The notes beneath the pieces are model-generated. The model was not told the origin of the DNA, ran no database searches, and worked only from the letters and a program-made list of their open reading frames with translations. From Holothuria scabra (Eukaryota; Echinodermata; Holothuroidea; Aspidochirotida; Holothuriidae), in NCBI GenBank assembly GCA_037179385.1, contig CM074187.1, positions 13,145,450 through 13,209,449 on the forward strand: a stretch of DNA of 64,000 nt. Reading direction: 5' to 3'. Positions 22,201 to 34,200 of this stretch are shown here, one piece after another. The position numbers were made by a program, and so were the translations under genes. Within the stretch, counting starts at the first letter, position 1; every line of letters starts with the position of its first letter.

Positions 22201-25200
22201 CTGAAGTTTAGCTTGATGGGTTTTTATGGCCCAGTTTCCAACCAGCTGGTTTAAGTAAAACTGGCCACAGCCTTTTTCCCAGCTGTGGCTAATTGGCATG
22301 ATTTCCCTACTTCCCTACTCCATTGCTTATGGTGAGAAACAAGCACAATGGCAGTATAGGTTCTGTTTTTGACGTCTTTGGTATGACCTGGAGAGGACTT
22401 GAATTCTCATCCACCCGACTGCAGGTCTGATGCTCTAACCATTTGACAATGCAGTCAAAGATCAGACAATTGAAATGCAATATGTTCACCTACTGGAACC
22501 ATTATGTGAAACTCATGTATAAACTGGCCATTTACTTCTCCAGTCTTTGAGTTTTACCAAAAAGGCTACATTTCTGCTTCACGTGGTCATATTTATTCTG
22601 TAAAAATTTTACATGTCTTTGCTAACATTGGTCTAAATGTCTGAACATACATTTATCACCATTTTGAAAAATAAACAAACCTTAGCAAAAGTGCTCTTCG
22701 AGTCTCTATATAACTTACCCCATGAAGGGCAGCTCTGTGATTTTCTTCATGTTTGTCTCTGTCAAAGATAAGACATACAAAGTTCAGCACCTTTTGAACT
22801 ACTTCATGTGTTTTAAGAAATGGCACAAATTTTATGCTCACACTTATTCTTAAATCTGGCTACAAAACCTATGCCACTGCTTTTCAAACAGAGGACCAGA
22901 GACTGCCCTCTTTTGTCCCTTTCAGGGCCTCATACTTTTGTTCAACCCTCACCCCCCGACCATTGCAAAGTGGGGTGATAAATATTTAGATGGGTTTCAG
23001 TTTTCAGTTTGGTAGTTCTGAATGTATAATAAGGAATAATCTCCTCAAGAAAAAGTTTAAAACACAATTTTCTTCAGACCTGAATAACTTTTCATTTGAT
23101 ACAAAACTGGAATGAATTCTGATTATCTTAAATACACTCCAAGGACGGAAAAAAATCCTGACCAAACCCCAACTTCAAAATGCCATATTGTGCATATGCA
23201 GTACTTAACTTGTTGGTTAGTGCTTAGCCTAGTCTCAGTGCATGTTATATTGTGAAGTTCAATAGCAACATGCAATTTATTACTGCTCTCTCCAATGAAT
23301 GTGACCTCCAAAGGGATTGGGCTATGTATATTTTCATTTCTTCATGAGCAAAATGTCTATTGAAACCAAAAGGCAACAATGATATTTTGCTGGAGTTGTC
23401 AGCAGGGGACTATTTTCTCATAAGGATTAATTTAATAATGAAATCCTTTGCTTTTTCTCTCTGAAATAGATCACCAGGGTTAACTCTGCTTGCTAACATT
23501 AAAAAATTTAAAGTTTGGCTTGCATTTTCCCTGAAAGATAGTACAGTTTTCAAATGATTCTTCCTTGGTTAGTAATGACTGTGATATTCATCCCACACTA
23601 TATGAGCTTAACACAACTCATTCAAAAATGACTGATATGTTCATAACTCCGATGTGACTTTAAATTTCTTTCAAATCACAAATCAGTACAAGATATTTGC
23701 TAAGCATCTTACACATAATTAGGATGGACTGCATGAGCCTGGTCAGCACTTATTAAGAAAGATTTTGGTACGGCTTGTTCAAAGCCAATCCCGGGACCAG
23801 AAATCCTCCTCATCAGCCACTCAGTAATAGACGATCCTGCGCCTTGAGCACTCCCCGAGCCAACCTACATCAATAAAAGACCGCAACAACAATTAAAATG
23901 AAGTTTCTTTGTGAGAAGGAGAGGTTTTTCAAATTTACTGCTTCCATAAAATAAAACATGAAGGTTATTTGTGCTTCAAAGTCTTCTTTCTGCCTTATGC
24001 ATATGATTTCACAGTGCAAAAAGTATGCCCTACTTTGGAGAAATAACAAACCATCACTAACAAATGCGTGCAACTGATTGATCAACCAACCAAGTATGCA
24101 TAATTAACTTGGGACAAGTTCAACTGCACGCTGCCCACTGATCTATATATGTCCTACACAAAGATCAGCAGGGTAGACACATATACATTGTTATTCCTCT
24201 AAAATGACATCAGTGGTGTTATCAATACATGAGATCTGTTGTATATTGAAGTTGTTGGGGGAGTCAAAGATAGACAATGTTTTAAGTTCCCTTTATTTGT
24301 AATTAGCATGCATTTTGGCTGCACCTAAATTATTCATAAAAGAGGCAAGTGACCTAAACTATCACCTGCAACCTATCAGCATATGCTAAATAATCTCTAT
24401 GATATGTGACACAAATTATGTCTGTAAAATCACAAGAATCAAAAGTGTAGAAAACTCAACCGATTCAGCATTAAACTACTGAATTCATCTGTATTTAACG
24501 CATTCATTTCTGTCATGGAAAAACTGCCTGCAACAAAATTAAAAAATAAACCATATGGTTGGGGATGTTTAGCTTTGAAAATCCTATCTCTGTTGAAAAG
24601 AAGGTATGTGATAGTATCAATACTGTAATGGAATTTACATAAATATTTCTGGGCACACATGTGATCATTAGGAATGCTGGTCAGAGGAATATCATTCCTT
24701 TAAACGACTGCCCAGAGTGCAAATTCTCTGGTCACTCAGCTCTTTGACATCCTTGAGTCAACACCCACTCTTTAAACTTCACAGACTTCTACTTTACACA
24801 GCATACCTTTGTGCTAAAGATTTTCTAGCTTCTCATGTTGAGACTGCCATGCGTGAGGCCCAGAGACCCCACGGAGGTATGTTTAAGACTATTTCCTGAG
24901 GTTTGTGCTTATATTGTAGGTAATAATATTATTTTAATGTCAACTATGAAGTCATGGGTTTATTTTAAGGGTTTAATTTTTAAAATGTTTTTCCGAAATG
25001 AACTGAGTTGGCAGACATAATTCTTGTACATATTTTGTATCCTATATTTTCATGTATTTTGTGTTTAATATGTTTGTTGAATATTTTGCACACTATGGTA
25101 TTTTGTATGTTTATTAGAGTATTTTGGGGGTTTTCATTTCTATTTTGTATTTCCACTACAGTTTTCACGGAGGTTCATTAAACACACCTGCAGTAAAAAA

Positions 25201-28200
25201 ACCCTTGGGTGTTGTGTCATTTTTATGTGTGCGAGTATGACCATTACAAACACCTTCTAACAAGTATTAAAAATAGCACACTTACAGACCAATTCTCCCC
25301 CTGAAAAAGTCATGTGATTCCTTTACAGTTCTTGACATGACAATAATATGATAAAATGTACAACAAATTGTAACTTGCATTGACCGATAACCTTAGAACT
25401 ATCATGAACATCATCATGGAAAAATCATGAGATATATGTTCAGTTCAAATCAACTTATTAGGACACTAAATATGTCACATTAGAGACCTTAGTACTGATT
25501 TCTTCCTTAGCCACTTAGACAAAATGAGCTATGGGCCTTAATGGCTTCTGTACAACAAAGCGCAAGATTTGGCAGTTGAATTTTTTTCCCTGCTTTGTCA
25601 AACTTCTTTTTTGTAACTACATTAGGTTCGTTTAGCTGGGCAGCATTTTATGGCCCAGTTTTTAAAACTGGTTAAATTGGGCTGAAAACAGCTTTTTTTC
25701 CAGTTAGAGCTCACTGTTTTCTTTTCCCTACTGCATTGCTTATGCTGAGCACCAACCACAGTGGCAGTAGGTTCCATTTTTGAAGTCTGCAACATGACCA
25801 GGCAAGGAGTCAAACTCTAGACCTCCCAACAGCAAGTAGGATGCTCTAACCAATTGACATGGCAGTCAGTCTATTTACCATGAAACTGTTTAATCTTGTC
25901 ATATTGTAAATGGGCATTGTACAAACAAAGAATGCAATGAATTTTGACCCCACCCTTTGTACCAAAGAAAATTGTATAAACTTTCTTTACACAAGGTCCA
26001 TAATTTAAACCTTACCTCTTCATTATCAAACAATGTCATCATACGTATATTTGGATCAGACTCCAAGAAACCTTCATCACAAGATTTTATCAGGCCCTGC
26101 AAGACATAAAATATCAAAAGCAAAGTTTGTTTGATGGATCTAACAACACAACAACACAAATATGTTATGTAGTGTCACCTACGAGAGAAAATACAGTACA
26201 GCTCACGTATAAGTCCCATCGTGTCAACGCTCTGCTTGTTTCTACTTTCCTCTGCGTGTTTACTCTTTCCTATACTTTGTTGTCTTCGTTACTATACTCA
26301 GTGTCTGCGCACCATCAACGCAGACACCGACAGACCTTCCTTACACTTGATTTGTTCTCAATGGGGATTATTTGAGTATATAAACGTAGGATCGCGTATA
26401 ATCCATGACCATAGGAATTTTTCAGTCGTTTCAAGTAATGCTTGTTGGGCTCGCTTTTGTCAGGCTTTGTGTCAATGTGTCGATCTGCTTAATTAAGCTT
26501 GCAGTCTGGTTGATAATTTGGTCATATCAACGGAAATATTTACTGTTTGAAGTTCCAAGTTATTTCTACGATTATATATTGCGATAGTAAACGTAATAAT
26601 ACCACAAAAATTATAGAAAAGGAAGTGCTGTTACGTTCCACTTTACACTCGTCCGCGACGCCGTTGTTGCGTCGCGGACGAGTTAGCAGTTTGGGGACAT
26701 TTTGGACGGAAAGGGTACGAGTAAGACAGGGTACAGAAGTGCTGAAAATTCGAGGCACAAATGAACAGTTCAAGTTAACTGAGATTAGTTGGAAAGGACG
26801 AGTGTTCACCAACACTAGGCCGAGTCTATAGCTCATTCATTTCCTAATCCTATTACACGGAAATGGTAGTCTCTTGCTTTGGATGAATACCTATGGCAAG
26901 AACAAACTTGTTAAGCTAACGTAGTGACAACCGATGGTTTGGAAATCGATTTGAAGACTTGGGTGTTAGTCTACACGGAATAATAACCATTTTTAAGTAA
27001 CACAGAAGGGCATCCTTACTCGCATGTGTGTCGAATGCACTGGTGTTTTTATTTTTAAGAAAAGTGTAGAAAATGCTATCCCTGTTATCTCATCTCATCA
27101 GTCACGATCCTGGACAAATGGTATATATTGGGAGAGATATGAATATCAGTAATGTAAACAAGCTGGTGATACGATGTTTCTGAAGTTCGCTGTTTATTAT
27201 GATTTCAATTTGTAGTTACAACGTACATTATCCCTTTTGTTTCAATTTTTGCGAATTTCGATCTACAGTGTGTTAAGCGAAAAATTGCCCCATATTTTTT
27301 CGTATCGGCATTTGCAAAACAGGTACTTAAAATGCGGTATCTTGCCTTGATATGCATTTACTTTTAAAAAGTTTGCAAACCCGTTTCTTTGTGTAAGGAA
27401 GAAAGTCTTAAGAAAGATCTAAAAGTATACCAAAAATCTCTGTAATCTACAAAGTTCTATCAATCATATAATTGCGTGATATACAAAAAAAAACTCCACA
27501 AAAAACACAAAGAACTCCATGATACACTCTAGTTCCGATATTCTTTCATCTCCATAGAGTTAATCGCCAGGCAAATAAAAATTCAAGAAATCGTGGGATC
27601 AAGTCTGTTGTCCCGAACTATGTGTGAATTGCGCTATATAGAATACCCACAAATCCCAACCCTGCTACTCAAAACATTTAAAGGGCTAACAATATTGCTC
27701 AGTTGTAATTTCATTTTCCCGACAACCTCTCAAAATCTACAGAAAGGCTTACCGTACTATCTTAAAAATTGCTTATAGGCCCTATCAATTGGTTTGAGAG
27801 TTACGGAGTAAACGGACGCCCAAAGTCTACCGAACTCCGATAAACTAAACGTAGCTAATCCTCTCATCCCTAATCATGGCCGTGGATCATGGGGTACGCC
27901 TCCCCGTTCGTTTTCTGGAAGGGAGGATATCGCCAACCCCCAACCCCGGCAGACTCTTTTTCAAAAATGATGAAAACAAAAGAATTGCACAGAAAACATT
28001 TAGAGATAACCTTTGCCAAAACCAAGGTTTGTAAAGTAAAGAAAGTAAACGGTCTATTGACTGGATATTTGCACCCAGGTCCGCACGACCCGCTACAGAT
28101 GGAGTTCCGCCTTTTATTCCTTCATATACCGGTACCATGAACAGTACTGCAAAAACCCGGCCTAAGTTGTTCATAAGCACCAGCTTAAAAAAAAATTACA

Positions 28201-31200
28201 CAATCGGCAGAACGTTATAAAAAAGTTCAGGCGAAATTATGAATGGTAATTTCGGGCCTATCCTAAAAAAAAAAATGCAAAGTTCACCGATTGAATGCAG
28301 CGTCAGATCATACTACACCTAGTTTACTTGGGTTGATGGAATTTTGAAGGCTACTGCATACAACAACCATACTCGGTTAAAGGGGGTGGGGTAGTCGGTT
28401 CTTAGTTACTTACGAATAGCACGGCCGGACCCAGCATATTTTCCCCACATGCCATAGCAAAACAAAACTGTTTTTACTTACCTTTGGTAGAGATAGTATA
28501 TTCCAAACAAAAGTTTTTATATCCAAATTTGAATTGGTTACACCAATTTAAAGCATCATAAATATGGGTAAACATAATTACCAATTTCAGCTTAACAGTA
28601 CATTAGCAGACTGAAAGCAAGGAGAGGCCGTTAAAAAATGTAGAACCTTTTCCGTACACGGCACGGAGTAAAACGAAGAAAACTATTAGGAACTATTGAA
28701 CCTCCATACTTCACAGCGAAGTTTCTACGCGTGTCGCAGGTTTTAGCTGTCCTGTTCTCCCAGGGTTCAAAGACATCAAACATTCCGCATATGTCAATCA
28801 TACGAGAATGTTCGTGCAGCTGGGTGAATAACCGTGTTTTCTCACATGTTTTCTGTGATGTCCACTGCTGCGTAGACTGAATGGCGCGCCGACCGTCTAG
28901 AATCTTTTGTTCTGTCTAGAACCTCAGTCACGTAGCCTCCTTTCGTGTGACCTGTCCGACTATGCCCAATATTTTCTCTGTTAAAGCAGCCTGAGAATGT
29001 CCGCGAAACCAAAAGCGGGACGGGGTCTACAAGACCAAACATGAGGTCGGGTTCGCGGGCCAGAAACAAAATCCCCCTGCCCTTCATACGTTTTTTTTCT
29101 CGAGGAAATCGTTTTGCACTTTCAAATCATCATGATACCCGAACATATTCTAAACCAACCAAAACATTTCAATACCTATCTCGCAACTAAAGACACCCTG
29201 AAAGCTCTTTCAAGGAACTTATTTTTATTAAAGTTGAACCCTCCGACACTTATGTCTGTCTGTGTAACAACCGCCAAGGCTCAATCACTAAATCAAATCA
29301 TTTTAAGAAAATCTGAATCGGCGAAATTACCCAGACTCCTACATTTTGGAAATAACTTCCGAAATTTATTTTGAGGCGCGCGCTTCGCATTTATCCTCGA
29401 AACTAAATGAATCCACACCGCCCTTCGTTTTTAAGTTTCTCTGCTCACCACATATTAAAACTAAGGCTTTAAAAAGATGTTTAACTGAATATCGGTGTTT
29501 AACTACCGCCCAGCTAACACTTAAAGAGTTATTTCCGAAACCACCGCCAACAGCCTACAGTATAAACGGGTACCAAACCGGAGCGACTCTTTTACAACAG
29601 TACAAGGGCTAACTTTGTTTCGGAAACAAACTCAAATCCATTTCGACGACACAGATCTACCCTTACTTCAAATTTTGAGTGATTTATTTTCCGAATAACC
29701 CAATATTTATGCGTTTGTGGCTTCACCGGTAACCAGTTGGCCTTCTAAAATTAGATATGTTACTTGCAGTTTTAGTGTAAAGCGGGTGGGGCATTTTCAG
29801 CTTTTCGCTAAAATGCAGTTTGAAAATGCAGTTAAAATTTCAAAAACAGTTATGTAAACAAAGATTTCAAATGTTATTTTCTCACTTCGCGCTATCGTAA
29901 CCGGCGCGATTCACGAATGGTTGGGTCAGGTGTCTGAGTACAAATATTGACCGACGCATTCTTCCTATAGCGGTCAATGCGAAGCTTCACTCCAAAATAG
30001 TACGACTACAAGTTTTCATAATGTTATTATAATACCTTTTGGTTGGAGAACGGAAAACAAGCCACTGAGCCACAACTGGAAAGAGGCAGCGGTTTTTTGA
30101 CCGACTTCATACCTGTTTAACCTTCAAGCTCCTCTGGGCCCGACTGAAACAAATAGCTGTCCAATTTCGTTTGACATTTTTTGACATTAATGGCTGGTGC
30201 ACCCCCACCCCCTTCCTAGTCTGTACAGCCTTGATAATGATCAATCTACCTACCTAAAGCATCAACTGTGAACGTCCCGTTATGGGGCAGCCAAATTGTC
30301 ATGTCAAAGTCTTGACCGCGCGAAAAGCATGAGTCATATATATTCCCATGCACCAACGTAATTGTTCATCATGACCCTTGCAGGTGACCTAGTTCTTGGT
30401 GCAATATACGGTACGCTGCTATGTTAATATGTAAATGATTGCTTCACTCAATTATGCACGATACATTGTAAAGTGACATTCAAGGGAGGCCCTTAGGTCA
30501 CGACTGAACCATAGAAGGGAAATTCTCGATCCACAGATACGTGAGAATAATGTCATACTCATAGTCAGGTTGGATCTGGTCGTACTTTACTTTGGAGAAG
30601 GGAGAGAGTGTAAGTGTCAGCCATGGTGAATATTGGTAAACTAATTTAAATGGAAGCTGCAATCGGGTATAACTTTCGTACAGAGTGCGTGGAGGTACAA
30701 AAGACAGGCGGGATATAACTTTTTCCAACAAGTTTTTTCTCTCTTTTGGTTTTAAGGGTCACATTTTTGTTCTTATTTGATTGTGAAGGAATACCTTCCA
30801 ATCAAATAAGGCTCCAAAAGTTAGCAAGCAAAAATTTCTCAATTGGTGAACAGCATCAAATTCAATACTCTTTATCAAACTGAAAGACAATCAAAATTTA
30901 ACCTGTAAATGGGGATTCGTTGCGACGAGCAGTTTTATCGGGAACAGAGCTGCCTCCATTTATTGGCAAGCCCGTAGCCAGCGCATGCATGGTCGCACTT
31001 GCCCTAAACAATAATTATCATCTTTGCATTTGATTTAAGCTTCCAAAAGTCCGTAAGGCCTAAAACTTGAAAAGCATAAACTTTCGCATGGAAGCAAAAT
31101 GTACTTCTCTTTTGAAGTACATATTCTAACGGCGAGTGCAACCGATACAAGAGCAGGGGTATTGATACACGTCACCGTAACGGGCGACGGGTGGGAGGAA

Positions 31201-34200
31201 AGGGGCATCCCAAAAAAGACCGATTTTAAAATGAGATACGTCCGTCAGTCCGCGAGAGGGAAAATCAGGTTCACAAGATCAAAGGGGTCATGAGGTCGAA
31301 ATTGTGAAAAGGATGGCAAGACCGAGAATGAGAAAAAATCTGTGAGATCGAAAATTATGTGTAATGACCTGCAGGTTTTTTATATTCATCCCTTCCTCAT
31401 TTAAGTTTCGCGGATCTTAGTTCGTTTTCCGGTTTCTTGGGTTGCTGCAAAAAATGCAGGGCACTCTCTAGTCAGGTCACAGTGCGGCGCCTTTATGACT
31501 GGAATGCTAGACGCTCGGCCCAAAGTTCTAGACAACCATGGCGTCATACAGTCTGCAGCGGTAATATCAAACATTACCGCGCGAAGTGAAAATGTATTTT
31601 ACCCAGGTGCACAAAATGTTTACGTACCGTATAATATGGACCGTGGGAGAACGGGGCTGGCTAGCATTTATGTTTTGTAAACAAGAGAGACGAGCACTAC
31701 TTAAACTTGTGTTGTAGACTTAACCAGCTGTTTTCGTAACTTGTAGGCTGTCTGTCGAGTTTATCTCAGATAATGACACACGCTGAGACAAATGAGGCTT
31801 ATTGGTTAAAGCCTAGGATAACTAAGTTGGATATATACCATTCATACTTTTCGTGTGGAGTATAATTATGATCTTTGCTTCAGGTAAGAACACTTTCTGC
31901 AACTTCACTAAATCTGGGGTTGATTTCACGTAGGCCAACGTTTAGCGATCATCGCTAATGCCGAACTCCATTGCTAAATCTTAAATCGGTTGCACTTTAG
32001 CAACCGATTTTCCAAAATGATTTCACTAGCTAAACTTAAGGGATCAATTCTCCATCGCTAAGTTGTGTTGTTTGCCATAGCCTTTAGTGAAGCCCAAGAT
32101 TTACTTTCATCGCTACCATTAATGAATTTATTATATCTACTTAGCGAGTGACTTAGCAATGACCGCTTAATTATTGTAAGTGAAATCGGCCCGGGCTTGT
32201 TAACGCTTCCCTTGGATAAGGCTTGGAGGACAAGCCTTTGAACAGGGTTCTGGATTACGGACTCTGCTTGGAGCGAATTTACTAAAAAATATATTTTCTC
32301 ATTCCGTTGCGCCCGTAGGTTACAAGGCAACAGAGGCTTGATTGCCGATATACGGGCAAGTTAGGCCACTCGACCACTTTTATTTTGAAAGAATGATGTT
32401 AGGTCCCTAGGTTGGCAGTTTAATAATTAGTAGATGGGGTGTTAATGATAACACACAAACACAGATGTTTCACGTGATGCAATAGCTAACTTTAACTCAT
32501 CTAAATACACACACAAATTTGGCCTACTATTCAAAAGATTCATTAGTCTGTCTAGGTGTGCTTTTATCATCACAATCCTCAAATCTATTTTCTAGTGTGA
32601 TATTTAACTTCACTTATCCTACCTAAGTACTATCAAGCTAAGTCATCCCCTTCTTTTGTGTCCCTTTTTACTGGTATTTTGTCTGGTGTTGAGGAGCATT
32701 CAAAGCTGCGGCGGCTTTTCCGTGTAATCGGATTAGAAGAGCCAAACTTACCTGGCTATTGTTGAAAACTGGTCTCATCCTTTGCCTTCTGGATTAGTAT
32801 TCCACCTATTTATTTGGTCCACCTTGCCCCCTTTCCTAACCACATTTTTTAACTACCCACTTTATCTGGACGCGGACAAGTCACATTTGGGACGAAATAC
32901 TGCTGAATTTTAGTTAACGTTTTACTGAAACGGATTTTTTTTAAATTTCATAATTTAAAACCAAAGAATTTTGTTAAACCCCGCCACTTTGAAAATGAAA
33001 CACAGGAAACCCCAGCAATCGCATCATGACAAACAAAAGCAGAAATTTCACGTTAACTGACATGAAAAGAGAACAAGGAAAATTATTACGGCAGCATGTG
33101 CATGAAGGAGATATAAATAGGTTGTTTGATTCCATGTATGTGTTTAACCGGGGCTATGTCATTGTTCCCAAGGTTCGCTGATCCCGAGGCTCAATGTTTC
33201 CCAATTTTGGGAACATCCGCCCTTCTGGGAACATTGAACCCCGGGAATAACGAAACTAGGGAACAATGACAAATCATCAAGATATACAAAGGCGGGGAAC
33301 ATCGAACCTTGGGAATATTGAACCCCCGGGAACATCGGGTTGATCCCGTGTGACCAAGTGTTATCTTTGTACCTTACGTGCCAGTACTTAACATGGAACA
33401 GTTGGATGGGGTTTGAGGCCTAATTTTCTAACCAATTTGTTTTCTTCCAGCCGGTCATAGCCATTTTTGCTTGTTGCGGCACACTCGTTTTCAATAAAAT
33501 GCTACGCACAAAGCAACGGTTTTATCACTATTTTTAAAATAAATTAATGACATGATAGATTGTCTAAACCTTACGTGAGGTCGTTAACATTTTAAACATT
33601 TTTTCTTCGTAGGCGTGATGATTTTTTGAGCGTCGTGACTGTGGTGTTTGAACATCGCGGTCCCCTTAATGTTTTTATTTGAATGTTGACCGCCGAAATG
33701 ATTCGAAGGCACGAAATCCCCGCCGTAACATTTACCGCACAGGACATGTTTAACGATTTCGGGATTGCACAAGTTCTCGGTCTACGGTACAATTCCCCCG
33801 TTCATTTGTACCACATCACAACATAGGCTGCTTCTACTGTAACCCTTCCAGCGCTAACACAGCAATTCTAGCAGGCTGTCTGTTCGTGAATTACTTTCAT
33901 ATTCTTTCAAAACGACTGGGAAAGAGTGAGCAAACCTATACAGATCGATATTCTGACTATTGTGCAAACACAATGAGGTTTATCTGCGCAGAGGAACGTT
34001 GAGGATTATACTCAGTGTCTACTCAGTGTCTACGCGGCATTTTTGTATCTTCGTGATTCAACTTTGCTCTGCTTGTTTCTGCCTTTCTCTGCTTTGCTCT
34101 GCGCGTAGACATGTCCAATTGAACGTGAGCTGTACTGTAGTACAATGACGGGGTAAAATTATTTTAAAAAATGTAGAAGATTGGATAAAATTCCCCTAAA

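Larger units (their letters stand above)
26194..34137. mobile_element. 7.9-kb TIR-bounded insertion, no recognised transposase
   Basis: The ends are perfect 15-bp inverted repeats, CAGTACAGCTCACGT, each flanked by TA (26192-26193 and 34138-34139). The flanks are the two halves of one family B repeat, so the whole block entered as one insertion. Subterminal CTCTGCTTGTTTCT and CAGTGTCTACGC-type motifs recur near both ends. Inside there is no ORF above about 100 codons and no motif I recognise. It holds a GC-rich hairpin, a candidate MITE, a family B copy and a GGGAACAT-rich block. It makes up most of one DNPEP intron. A TA target suits Tc1/mariner-like or related superfamilies, but the family is unknown. 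Confidence 0.65.

Noticed and set aside
24717..24899. Short + strand frame ending [18 protein letters not shown]
   Set aside because: It looked protein-like, but no family was recognised, it is only 60 codons, and the flanks suggest a decayed repeat.
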